Assembly (NCBI GenBank): GCA_000438355.1
Contig: FR901484.1
Span: 2,147 to 7,574, forward strand
Origin: Clostridium sp. CAG:273
GTDB lineage: Bacteria; Bacillota; Clostridia; TANB77; CAG-508
Length of the DNA stretch: 5,428 nucleotides
Direction of reading: 5' to 3'
Shown: one piece after another, positions 1 through 5,428 of the stretch
Numbering within the stretch: position 1 is the stretch's first letter
Layout of the letters: each line of letters begins with the position of its first letter
The notes under the pieces: model-generated
What the model was told of the DNA's origin: nothing
Database searches by the model: none
The model's input: the letters and a program-made list of their open reading frames with translations, nothing else
Position numbers and translations under genes: made by a program

Positions 1-1
1 A

Positions 2-382
2 GAAAAAATAGAAGAGTTAAATAGAAATTATAAAGAAGAATTAAGTAATTTAAGCGGAAAAAAGGCAATTTGCTTAAATGAAGCATTTTCGTATTTAGCA
101 AGAGACTTAAATTTAGATATAATTATGGTAGAAACTGACCATGAAGAAAGTACATTATCAGCAGATAAATTGAAAGAATTAATAAAGCAAGTTAAAGAAA
201 GTAATATACAAGTAATTATAATTGGAGAAAATGATAATACACAAAATGCGGAAACAATAGCAAAAGAGACAAATGCAAAAATATATAAACTAAAAACAGG
301 AATGGGTGGAGATTATAGCCAAGATTCTTATTTAAAAGACATGGAATATAACTTAAATGTTTTAAAAAAGATTGGTAAGTAA
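2..382 (+). CDS. Metal ABC transporter substrate-binding protein (ZnuA/AdcA/TroA cluster A-I family), C-terminal part, 5' end outside window
   Basis: The reading frame is open from position 2 (first full codon) to the TAA at 380-382, giving 126 visible residues. The start lies upstream of the window. The ATG at 125 is an internal methionine, because the family signature (an EAFSYLARDLNL stretch) lies before it and in frame. Family members are extracellular lipoproteins that capture Zn2+ or Mn2+ and hand it to the permease. What is visible is the C-terminal lobe: the helix-strand segment after GKK, a variant of the usual EPSA-type segment (ESTLSADKLKEL), the IIIGEN strand, the AETIAKETNAKIY helix-strand, and the closing SYLKDMEYNLNVL helix. 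Compared with typical members, the metal-ligand His (or Glu) before EAF is Asn (codon 77-79) and the ligand Asp after the IY-x-L strand is Lys (codon 293-295). It is followed 22 nt later by the ATPase gene, so it is the binding protein of the same transporter. The family call is firm; the metal is not known. Confidence 0.88.
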   Translation, partial: EKIEELNRNYKEELSNLSGKKAICLNEAFSYLARDLNLDIIMVETDHEESTLSADKLKELIKQVKESNIQVIIIGENDNTQNAETIAKETNAKIYKLKTGMGGDYSQDSYLKDMEYNLNVLKKIGK

Positions 383-390
383 TAAGTATG

Positions 391-398
391 AGAAGGTG
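391..398 (+). promoter_or_regulatory. Ribosome binding site of znuC
   Basis: AGAAGGTG lies 6 nt before the ATG at 405, in the 22-nt gap after the binding-protein stop codon. It supports 405 as the start and coupled expression of the two genes. Confidence 0.7.
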
Positions 399-404
399 TA
401 ATAA

Positions 405-1136
405 ATGAAAGAAGCTAATGCATGTGGTTTACATTGTACAAAAATAAACAATATTAGTGTAAATATAAGTGGACAAGAAATATTAAAAAATGTTAGTATT
501 CACGTCCATTGTGGACAATTAACTGTAATTATTGGTAGAAATGGAGCAGGTAAAAGTACACTTTTAAAAGCAATTTTAGGAGAAGTAGAACATAGTGGAA
601 ACATAGTATTTACAGATATGAAAGACAACAGAACTAAAAAAATTAAAATAGGTTATGTTCCACAAAAAATTAATGTAGAAAGACACATGCCTACTACTGT
701 ATATGATTTATTTGCTTCTTGTATTTCAGATATACCAGTATTTCTAAAAAAAGATAAAAAATTATATAAAGAAATAAAAGAGCAGTTAAATATATTTGGA
801 GCAGACGAATTAATAGATAAAAGTATAGGAGAGTTATCTGGAGGAGAGTTACAAAGAGTTTTAATTGCAATTGCTACAAAACCTATACCAAATTTATTAA
901 TATTAGATGAACCTGTTTCTGGTATAGACGAGAATGGAACAAGAAGTTTTTACAAAATTCTTCAAGAATTAAAAAATAAATATGATATGTCAATTATACT
1001 TGTGTCGCATGATTTTGAATTAACAAAGCAATATGCAGATAAAGTAATTTTATTGGATAAAGAAGTAATAAAAGAGGGAACACCAGAACAAGTTTTTGAA
1101 AGTTTAGAATTTAAATGTAAATTTGGACAAATATAG
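405..1136 (+). CDS. znuC: Metal (Zn/Mn) ABC transporter ATP-binding protein, ZnuC-like
   Basis: This is the cytoplasmic ATPase that powers metal import through the ZnuB-type permease encoded next to it. At 243 aa it has the normal length for the family. All nucleotide-binding motifs are present and in order: Walker A GRNGAGKST (44-52), Q-loop Gln87 in YVPQK, signature LSGGE (144-148), Walker B LLILDEP (164-170, with Asp168 and catalytic Glu169), D-loop SGID (172-175) and H-loop His202. Walker A has Arg where Pro is more usual, which should be harmless. The N-terminus carries two Cys/His groups, CGLHC (7-11) and HVHC (33-36), close to the nucleotide site in sequence. I believe similar clusters occur in clostridial relatives but cannot confirm it here. 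The stop at 1134-1136 overlaps the RBS of znuB, so translation is probably coupled. The symbol assumes zinc; manganese or iron transport cannot be excluded. Confidence 0.93.
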   Translation: MKEANACGLHCTKINNISVNISGQEILKNVSIHVHCGQLTVIIGRNGAGKSTLLKAILGEVEHSGNIVFTDMKDNRTKKIKIGYVPQKINVERHMPTTVYDLFASCISDIPVFLKKDKKLYKEIKEQLNIFGADELIDKSIGELSGGELQRVLIAIATKPIPNLLILDEPVSGIDENGTRSFYKILQELKNKYDMSIILVSHDFELTKQYADKVILLDKEVIKEGTPEQVFESLEFKCKFGQI

Positions 1137-1140
1137 GAGG
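1134..1140 (+). promoter_or_regulatory. Ribosome binding site of znuB, overlapping the znuC stop codon
   Basis: TAGGAGG contains both the TAG stop of znuC (1134-1136) and the AGGAGG Shine-Dalgarno (1135-1140), 4 nt before the ATG at 1145. The arrangement points to translational coupling of ATPase and permease. Confidence 0.85.
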
Positions 1141-1144
1141 AAAA

Positions 1145-1984
1145 ATGGACGTAATATATACAGTATTAGAGTTTTTATTACCATTTGAATTTATGGATTA
1201 TACATTTATGAAAAACGCATTATTGGCAATACTATTAATAACACCTATTTTTGCAATATTAGGTACGATGATAGTAAATAACAAAATGGCATTTTTCTCA
1301 GATGCATTGGGACATTCTGCTTTAACAGGTATTGCTATAGGAATGTTGCTTGGTATATCAAATATTAACATATCGATGATATTATTTGCAGTAATATTTG
1401 CTTTATTATTAAATTTTATAAAAAATAAAACAACATATGGTGCAGATACAATAATAAGTGTATTTTCCTCAATTGCAATAGCTTTAGGACTAGCAATACT
1501 GGCTCAAACAGGTAACTTTAATAAATACTCAAGTTATTTAGTAGGAGATATACTAAGTATAACTCCAGCAGAAATATTATATTTGTTTATTACATTTATT
1601 GCTATAATGTTATTTTGGTATTTTATGTTTAATAAATTAAATGTAATAAGTATAAATAAAACTTTAGCAAAGAGTAGAGGAATAAATACAAAATTAATAG
1701 ACAATATATTTGTAATATTAATAGCAGTAATAGTTATGATATCAATTAGATGGATAGGAATATTGCTAATAAATTCATTATTAATTTTGCCTGCTGCTGC
1801 AAGCAGAAATATAGCAAAAAATATGAGAAGTTATCATTTATTATCAGTAATATTTTCAATGTTTTCAGGTATTGTAGGACTAATATTATCATATTATTGG
1901 AATATTCCAACAGGGCCAATGATTGTAATAATATCTGGAATTATATATTTTGTAACATTTGCAAAAAAACTATTGCAAAAATAA
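1145..1984 (+). CDS. znuB: Metal (Zn/Mn) ABC transporter permease, ZnuB-like (ABC-3 family)
   Basis: This is the integral membrane subunit through which the metal passes; it would form a homodimer with two ATPases attached. It has 279 aa, the usual size for ABC-3 permeases. Strongly hydrophobic segments are seen at about 25-44, 58-70, 76-92, 102-121, 141-162, 185-200, 203-219, 230-250 and 257-273, fitting eight or nine membrane helices. Family signatures are SDALGHSALTGIAIG (52-66), the ADTIISVFSSIAIALG stretch (100-115), the cytoplasmic coupling segment around AKSRGINTKLID (175-186) and the LLILPAAASRNIAKN stretch (212-226). It starts 8 nt after znuC and is the last gene of the metal operon. 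No hairpin followed by a T run is seen after its TAA, so transcription may continue toward pflA. The metal specificity is inferred from family only. Confidence 0.93.
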   Translation: MDVIYTVLEFLLPFEFMDYTFMKNALLAILLITPIFAILGTMIVNNKMAFFSDALGHSALTGIAIGMLLGISNINISMILFAVIFALLLNFIKNKTTYGADTIISVFSSIAIALGLAILAQTGNFNKYSSYLVGDILSITPAEILYLFITFIAIMLFWYFMFNKLNVISINKTLAKSRGINTKLIDNIFVILIAVIVMISIRWIGILLINSLLILPAAASRNIAKNMRSYHLLSVIFSMFSGIVGLILSYYWNIPTGPMIVIISGIIYFVTFAKKLLQK

Positions 1985-2189
1985 GCTGGAATTGTAAAGA
2001 ACACATAATAATAAATTAAAATAAAGAAATAATAAATAGTAGTAAAATAAAGAAAAAGTATATAATAATAAATTGAAATGAAAAAATACATGGTAGTAAA
2101 TTAAAATCAAGAAATAATATATAAAATAAATTAAAATAGAAAAAATAAATAGTAATAATTTAAACTAAAAAATAGAAAGCAGGAAGATT
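1985..2189. repeat. A/T-only intergenic region with a degenerate tandem repeat, unit about 26-31 nt
   Basis: The gap between znuB and pflA is almost only A and T, with A strongly dominant on the + strand. Related units start with AAATTAAAAT or a close variant at 2013, 2044 (most degenerate), 2070, 2098, 2128 and 2157, giving spacings of about 31, 26, 28, 30 and 29 nt. Several share an internal GAAATAAT or GAAAAAAT stretch and end in TAGTAGT, GGTAGT or TAGTAATA. The last unit runs into the pflA ribosome binding site, and a still weaker unit may begin near 1990. No convincing open reading frame, RNA gene or terminator is visible. A perfect TATAAT occurs at 2061-2066, but no -35 sits at the right distance. 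The unit boundaries were set by eye. Confidence 0.6.
2181..2186 (+). promoter_or_regulatory. Ribosome binding site of pflA
   Basis: AGGAAG lies just 3 nt before the ATG at 2190, a rather tight spacing. It is the only G-rich purine stretch in this A/T region and supports the chosen start. Confidence 0.6.
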
Positions 2190-2912
2190 ATGAACAATTT
2201 AGAAGTAACAGGAAGAATACATTCATTTGAAAGCTTTGGGGCAGTAGATGGCCCAGGAATTAGATTTATTATATTTACACAGGGGTGTAATTTAAAGTGT
2301 AAGTATTGCCAAAATCGTGATACATGGAATATTAAATCCGGAAAAGAATATACAGTAAAAGAATTAATAGATCAAATTGTAAAATTTAAAGAATATATGC
2401 AAGTATCTGGTGGAGGAGTTACAGTAAGTGGGGGAGAACCATTACTTCAACCAGATTTCTTAATTGCGCTTTTTACAGAACTTAATAAAATAGGTATTTC
2501 AACTTGTTTAGACACATCTGGTATGGTAGCATTAACAGACAAAATAAAGAAAGTAATAAATTTAACAGACATATTTTTATTAGACATCAAATCTATTAAT
2601 GATGAAACTTGCAAGTGGCTTACAGGAATGTCTAATAAACTTGAATTAGAATTTGCGAAATATATAAACGAAAGAGGAAAACGAATTTGGATTAGGCAAG
2701 TTTTAGTGCCTGGAATTACAGACAAAGAAGAAGATTTGATAAAATTAAAGGAGTTTTTAGATAGATTAAATATAGAAAAAATTGATATTTTGCCATATCA
2801 TACTTTGGGAAAAAGCAAGTGGGAGAAGCTTGGAATACAATATGAATTAGATGGAACAAGACCAGCTGACTCAGAAGATGTAGCAAAAGCAAAAAAAATA
2901 TTAGGAATATAA
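2190..2912 (+). CDS. pflA: Pyruvate formate-lyase-activating enzyme (radical SAM)
   Basis: This cytoplasmic enzyme uses a 4Fe-4S cluster and S-adenosylmethionine to abstract a hydrogen from the active-site glycine of pyruvate formate-lyase and so switch it on under anaerobic conditions. It has 240 aa, close to the roughly 246 aa of the E. coli enzyme. The N-terminal FESFGAVDGPGIRF stretch (13-26) is typical. The cluster motif CxxxCxxC is C33, C37 and C40 in the sequence GCNLKCKYCQNRDTW, with Gln41 where E. coli has His. The SAM-binding GGE motif is at 81-83 in VTVSGGEPLLQ. LDTSG (107-111) and LLDIK (130-134) match the conserved Asp-Thr and Asp-x-Lys sites, and the RQVLVPGITD and LPYHTLGKSKW stretches close the barrel as in PFL activases. 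The target, pflB, is encoded tail to tail 134 nt downstream rather than immediately upstream on the same strand. Other glycyl-radical activases are possible, but the neighbour and length favour PFL. Confidence 0.95.
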   Translation: MNNLEVTGRIHSFESFGAVDGPGIRFIIFTQGCNLKCKYCQNRDTWNIKSGKEYTVKELIDQIVKFKEYMQVSGGGVTVSGGEPLLQPDFLIALFTELNKIGISTCLDTSGMVALTDKIKKVINLTDIFLLDIKSINDETCKWLTGMSNKLELEFAKYINERGKRIWIRQVLVPGITDKEEDLIKLKEFLDRLNIEKIDILPYHTLGKSKWEKLGIQYELDGTRPADSEDVAKAKKILGI

Positions 2913-2934
2913 AAATAACATTAATTAATTTATA

Positions 2935-2977
2935 AAAAATAATCTTACTTAATTTTAATTTAAGTAAGATTATTTTT
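2935..2977. terminator. Bidirectional intrinsic terminator shared by pflA and pflB
   Basis: An uninterrupted 18-bp stem pairs 2935-2952 with 2960-2977 around a 7-nt loop (2953-2959). The core arms are AATCTTACTTAA and TTAAGTAAGATT. The 3' side ends in five T for + strand transcripts leaving pflA. The 5' side begins with six A (2934-2939), which read as a U run for transcripts leaving pflB. Its location between two convergent stop codons fits a shared terminator. The stem has only two G-C pairs, in keeping with the genome's composition. Confidence 0.88.
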
Positions 2978-2982
2978 GTATG

Positions 2983-3015
2983 TTTGGAAATAGGGAAGTA
3001 CACCTAATTTCCAAA
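2983..3015. other. Second inverted repeat (hairpin) between the pflB stop and the terminator
   Basis: TTTGGAAATAGG (2983-2994) pairs with CCT-A-ATTTCCAAA (3003-3015), 12 pairs with one bulged A at 3006 and an 8-nt loop (2995-3002). It contains more G-C pairs than the nearby terminator but has no T run on either side. In a pflB transcript it would sit in the 3' untranslated region, about 30 nt after the stop codon and just before the terminator stem. The right arm is partly repeated directly downstream (AATTCCAAAAATATA at about 3021-3035). Its role is unknown; it could be a stabilising 3' element, a second terminator stem or a remnant of a small repeat. Confidence 0.55.
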
Positions 3016-3046
3016 ATATAAATTCCAAAAATATAATTTTTTTAAA

Positions 3047-5290
3047 CTATATTTTTTCTTGTATTGTTCTTGATATAACTTCTTCTTGTTGTTCTCTTGT
3101 AAGTTTAATAAAGTTTACTGCATATCCAGATACACGAATTGTTAATTGTGGGTAGTTTTCTGGATGATTCATAGCATCTATTAATAAGTCTCTGTCAAAT
3201 ACATTTACGTTAATATGGTGTGCATCTTTTGCAAAATAGCCATCTAACATACTTACTAATGTTTTTTCGCGTGTTTCTAAGTCAGAACCTAATGTTGATG
3301 GAGTAATAGAAAATGTATTTGAAATTCCATCTTCACAGAAGTCATATGGTAATTTTGCTACAGAGTTTAATGAAGCTAATGCACCATTTTCATCTCTTCC
3401 ATGTAGTGGGTTTGCACCAGGGGCAAATGGTACACCAGCAGGTCTTCCATCTGGAGTAGCACCTGTATTTTTACCGTAAACAACATTAGATGTGATAGTA
3501 AGAATTGATAATGTTTGTTTTGAGTTTCTATAGCAATAGTGTTTTTGTAATTTTTGCATAAATTTCTTAACAAGGTTAACACCAATTTGGTCAACTCTAT
3601 CATCATCATTTCCGTATTTTGGATAATCTCCTTCAACTTTATAGTCAACAGCTAAACCAGTTTCATCACGAATTACTTTTACTTTAGCATATTTTATTGC
3701 AGAAAGTGAATCTACAACAACAGAGAAACCAGCAATACCACAAGCCATTGTTCTTAAAATATTTTCTTCTCTATCATGTAAAGCCATTTCTAATGCTTCA
3801 TAAGAATATTTATCATGCATGTAGTGAATAGCATTTAATGCTTTAATATAAATTCTTGCTACATATTCCATCATGTTATCATATTTATCCATAACTTCAT
3901 CATAGTCTAAGTATTCAGATGTTATTGGTGCAAATTTAGGAGTAATTTGTTTTCCACTAACTTCATCTCTACCACCATTAATTGTATAAAGTAAAGCTTT
4001 AGCTAAGTTTGCTCTAGCACCAAAGAATTGCATTTGTTTACCAATTCTCATAGCAGAAACACAGCATGCAATACCATAGTCATCTCCTAAAGTTACTCTC
4101 ATTAAATCATCGTTTTCATATTGAATAGCAGATGTTTTAATAGAGATTTTAGAACAATAGTCTTTAAACCCTTGAGGTAATCTTGTTGACCATAAAACTG
4201 TTAAGTTTGGTTCTGGAGCAGGTCCAATGTTTTCTAATGTATGAAGCATTCTAAATGAATTTTTAGTAACTAAAGTTCTACCATCAATTCCCATACCACC
4301 AATGCTTTCTGTTACCCATACTGGGTCACCACTGAATAAAGCGTTATATTCAGGTGCTCTTAAAAATCTAACCATTCTTAATTTAATAACAAATTGGTCT
4401 ATTAACTCTTGAGCAAATTCTTCTGTAATTGTTCCATTTTTTAAATCTCTTTCAATGTATATATCTAAGAAAGTAGAAGTTCTACCTAAGCTCATTGCAG
4501 CACCGTTTTGGTCTTTTACAGCTCCTAAATAAGCAAAATATGTCCATTGAATAGCTTCGTGAGCATCTTTTGCAGGAACAGAAATATCAAAACCATATTG
4601 TGCAGCCATTGCCTTTAAGTCATTTAATGCCTTAATTTGGTCTCCAATTTCTTCTCTTTGACGAATAACATTTTCAGTAAATTCATTTACATCAAGTGTT
4701 TCTAAGTCATTTTTCTTATCAGCTATAAGAGCATCAACACCATAAAGTGCAACTCTTCTGTAATCTCCTATAATTCTTCCACGACCATATCCATCTGGAA
4801 GTCCAGTAATTAAGTGAGAACTTCTAGCAGCTCTAATGTCTGGTGTGTAAACCTCAAAAACACCATCATTATGAGTTTTTCTTAATGTATGATAAATATA
4901 TTCTGTTTCAGGATCTACTTTATATCCATAACTCTCACAAGATTTTTCTACAATTCTAATACCACCATTTGGCATAATAGCTCTTTTTAAAGGAGCATCT
5001 GTTTGAAGACCAACTATAGTCTCTAATTCTTTTTCTATATATCCTGGGGCATATGCATTTACTGCAGATGGAGTTTTTACATCTACATCTAATACGCCAC
5101 CATTTTCTCTTTCTTTTTCATAAAGTTCTAAAACTTTATTCCATAATTTTGTTGTTTTTTCTGTAGGACCAACTAGGAAACTACTATCTTTTTCATAAGG
5201 TGTATAGTTTTTTTGAATAAAATTTCTAACATTAATTTCATCTATCCACTTTCCAGATTTGTCAAAGCCTTCCCATTGTTTAAAATCCAT
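3047..5290 (-). CDS. pflB: Pyruvate formate-lyase (formate C-acetyltransferase), glycyl radical enzyme
   Basis: It catalyses pyruvate + CoA to acetyl-CoA + formate, the central anaerobic pyruvate-splitting step, in the cytoplasm as a homodimer. It is full length at 747 aa (E. coli about 760). The PFL domain fills most of the chain. The catalytic Cys-Cys pair is C409-C410 in GIACCVSAM, and the glycyl-radical domain ends with RVSGYAV, the radical glycine being Gly722 (codon 3125-3127). The [15 protein letters not shown] (137-151), [17 protein letters not shown] (163-179) and [10 protein letters not shown] (325-334) stretches are as expected of true PFL rather than glycerol or choline lyase relatives. 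The start at 5290 has a strong RBS and the usual N-terminus leading into [13 protein letters not shown]. The gene looks somewhat less A/T-rich than the znu genes, as expected of a highly expressed conserved enzyme. It is activated by PflA, encoded convergently. Identification is secure. Confidence 0.98.
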   Translation of the reverse strand: MDFKQWEGFDKSGKWIDEINVRNFIQKNYTPYEKDSSFLVGPTEKTTKLWNKVLELYEKERENGGVLDVDVKTPSAVNAYAPGYIEKELETIVGLQTDAPLKRAIMPNGGIRIVEKSCESYGYKVDPETEYIYHTLRKTHNDGVFEVYTPDIRAARSSHLITGLPDGYGRGRIIGDYRRVALYGVDALIADKKNDLETLDVNEFTENVIRQREEIGDQIKALNDLKAMAAQYGFDISVPAKDAHEAIQWTYFAYLGAVKDQNGAAMSLGRTSTFLDIYIERDLKNGTITEEFAQELIDQFVIKLRMVRFLRAPEYNALFSGDPVWVTESIGGMGIDGRTLVTKNSFRMLHTLENIGPAPEPNLTVLWSTRLPQGFKDYCSKISIKTSAIQYENDDLMRVTLGDDYGIACCVSAMRIGKQMQFFGARANLAKALLYTINGGRDEVSGKQITPKFAPITSEYLDYDEVMDKYDNMMEYVARIYIKALNAIHYMHDKYSYEALEMALHDREENILRTMACGIAGFSVVVDSLSAIKYAKVKVIRDETGLAVDYKVEGDYPKYGNDDDRVDQIGVNLVKKFMQKLQKHYCYRNSKQTLSILTITSNVVYGKNTGATPDGRPAGVPFAPGANPLHGRDENGALASLNSVAKLPYDFCEDGISNTFSITPSTLGSDLETREKTLVSMLDGYFAKDAHHINVNVFDRDLLIDAMNHPENYPQLTIRVSGYAVNFIKLTREQQEEVISRTIQEKI

Positions 5291-5295
5291 AAAAA

Positions 5296-5303
5296 TACCT
5301 CCT
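5296..5303 (-). promoter_or_regulatory. Strong ribosome binding site of pflB
   Basis: Read on the - strand this is AGGAGGTA, a full-length match to the anti-Shine-Dalgarno, 5 nt before the ATG. It fixes the start at 5290 and suggests high translation. The leader just upstream (5304-5317) is a perfect A/T palindrome, AAAAATATATTTTT. Confidence 0.9.
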
Positions 5304-5321
5304 AAAAATATATTTTTTGAC

Positions 5322-5335
5322 CATAATTAATCATA
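5322..5335. promoter_or_regulatory. Near-palindrome across the pflB -10 and start site, possible operator
   Basis: ATAATTAATCAT (5323-5334) equals its own reverse complement except for one symmetric pair, and it covers the -10 and probable start site of pflB. A repressor bound here would block the promoter, and PFL genes are commonly controlled by redox or carbon signals. It does not match the Rex consensus (TTGTTAA...TTAACAA) or an FNR site that I can recognise. Short A/T palindromes arise by chance in such DNA, so this is weak. Confidence 0.25.
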
Positions 5336-5358
5336 ACATAAATAGACAAAATAAGCAA
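5330..5358 (-). promoter_or_regulatory. Probable sigma-A promoter of pflB with extended -10
   Basis: On the - strand, TTGCTT (5358-5353) is a -35 candidate followed by exactly 17 nt and TATGAT (5335-5330) as -10. The -10 is preceded by TGT (5338-5336), making an extended TGnTATGAT element. Transcription would start near 5322-5324, giving a leader of about 32-34 nt with the RBS at its end. Spacing and position are ideal. It was found by eye, and no start site data are available. Confidence 0.72.
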
Positions 5359-5428
5359 TTAATTTTAAGCATAAATGCAATGAAATTTTTAGAAAAATAC
5401 AAGTAAAGATAAAAGAAAGACAGGTCAT

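Noticed and set aside
125..382. ATG at 125 as the start of a separate small protein of 85 aa
   Set aside because: The frame is open back to position 2, and the upstream residues match the same binding-protein family, so 125 is an internal Met of a gene cut by the window edge.
1750..2019. + strand open frame of 89 codons overlapping the end of znuB
   Set aside because: It is an out-of-frame shadow of the permease gene, with no RBS and a low-complexity product.
2061..2066. TATAAT as the pflA promoter
   Set aside because: The hexamer is perfect but lies in a region where such matches are expected by chance; the position 17 nt upstream is not -35-like and there is no TG extension.
1894..2091. 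- strand open frame coding a Tyr/Phe/Ile-rich peptide of 65 aa
   Set aside because: It is antisense to the A-rich repeat and to the znuB end; the apparent membrane-like composition is simply what poly-A/T DNA encodes. No RBS is seen.
2013..2188. Repeat array as a CRISPR
   Set aside because: The units are contiguous and degenerate with no unique spacers, and the sequence is nearly pure A/T; no cas gene is nearby.
2447..3003. Two - strand open frames antisense to pflA and across the terminator
   Set aside because: They overlap the conserved pflA coding frame, cross the terminator hairpin, and have no family resemblance or convincing RBS.
3376..3648. - strand open frame of 90 codons inside pflB
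   Set aside because: It is a shifted-frame shadow of the conserved pflB sequence.
5369..5398. Two tiny inverted repeats upstream of pflB (GCAT-AA-ATGC and ATTTTT-AG-AAAAAT)
   Set aside because: Arms of 4 and 6 nt with 2-nt loops cannot form stable hairpins, and such repeats are frequent in A/T-rich DNA.

Overview
The window is very AT-rich, with Gram-positive style ribosome binding sites (AGGAGG type) and standard stop codons. The proteins look like those of low-GC anaerobic Firmicutes, so the best guess is a Clostridia-class, probably fermentative and possibly gut-associated bacterium. That is inferred from composition and protein flavour; no rRNA or other phylogenetic marker is present.

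Layout. (1) Positions 2-1984, + strand: the distal part of a metal-uptake ABC operon of the ZnuABC/AdcABC/TroABC class. It holds the C-terminal lobe of a substrate-binding protein cut by the window edge, a complete ATPase (znuC) and a complete ABC-3 family permease (znuB). Gaps between genes are 22 and 8 nt, and the stop codon of znuC is built into the Shine-Dalgarno of znuB. (2) Positions 1985-2189: about 200 nt of almost pure A/T holding a degenerate tandem repeat of about 26-31 nt, roughly six units, with no visible terminator. (3) Positions 2190-2912, + strand: pflA, the radical-SAM activating enzyme of pyruvate formate-lyase. (4) Positions 2913-3046: the tail-to-tail junction, with an 18-bp A/T-rich hairpin flanked by an A run and a T run (a bidirectional terminator) and a second hairpin on the pflB side. 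(5) Positions 3047-5290, - strand: complete pflB (747 aa), pyruvate formate-lyase. (6) Positions 5291-5428: the pflB leader, with a strong RBS, a well-spaced promoter with an extended -10, and a near-palindrome across the -10.

How they work together. PflA uses a 4Fe-4S cluster and S-adenosylmethionine to place a glycyl radical on PflB (Gly722 here). PflB then splits pyruvate with CoA into acetyl-CoA and formate during anaerobic growth. The upstream genes import a divalent metal, most likely zinc or manganese. No functional link between metal uptake and PFL is evident. The head-to-tail gap without a terminator does leave open that pflA is partly read from the metal operon.

I see no clearly new multi-gene system. 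Most worth checking are: loss of both canonical C-lobe metal ligands in the binding protein, the Cys/His clusters at the N-terminus of the ATPase, the phased A/T tandem repeat before pflA, and the convergent arrangement of pflA and pflB.
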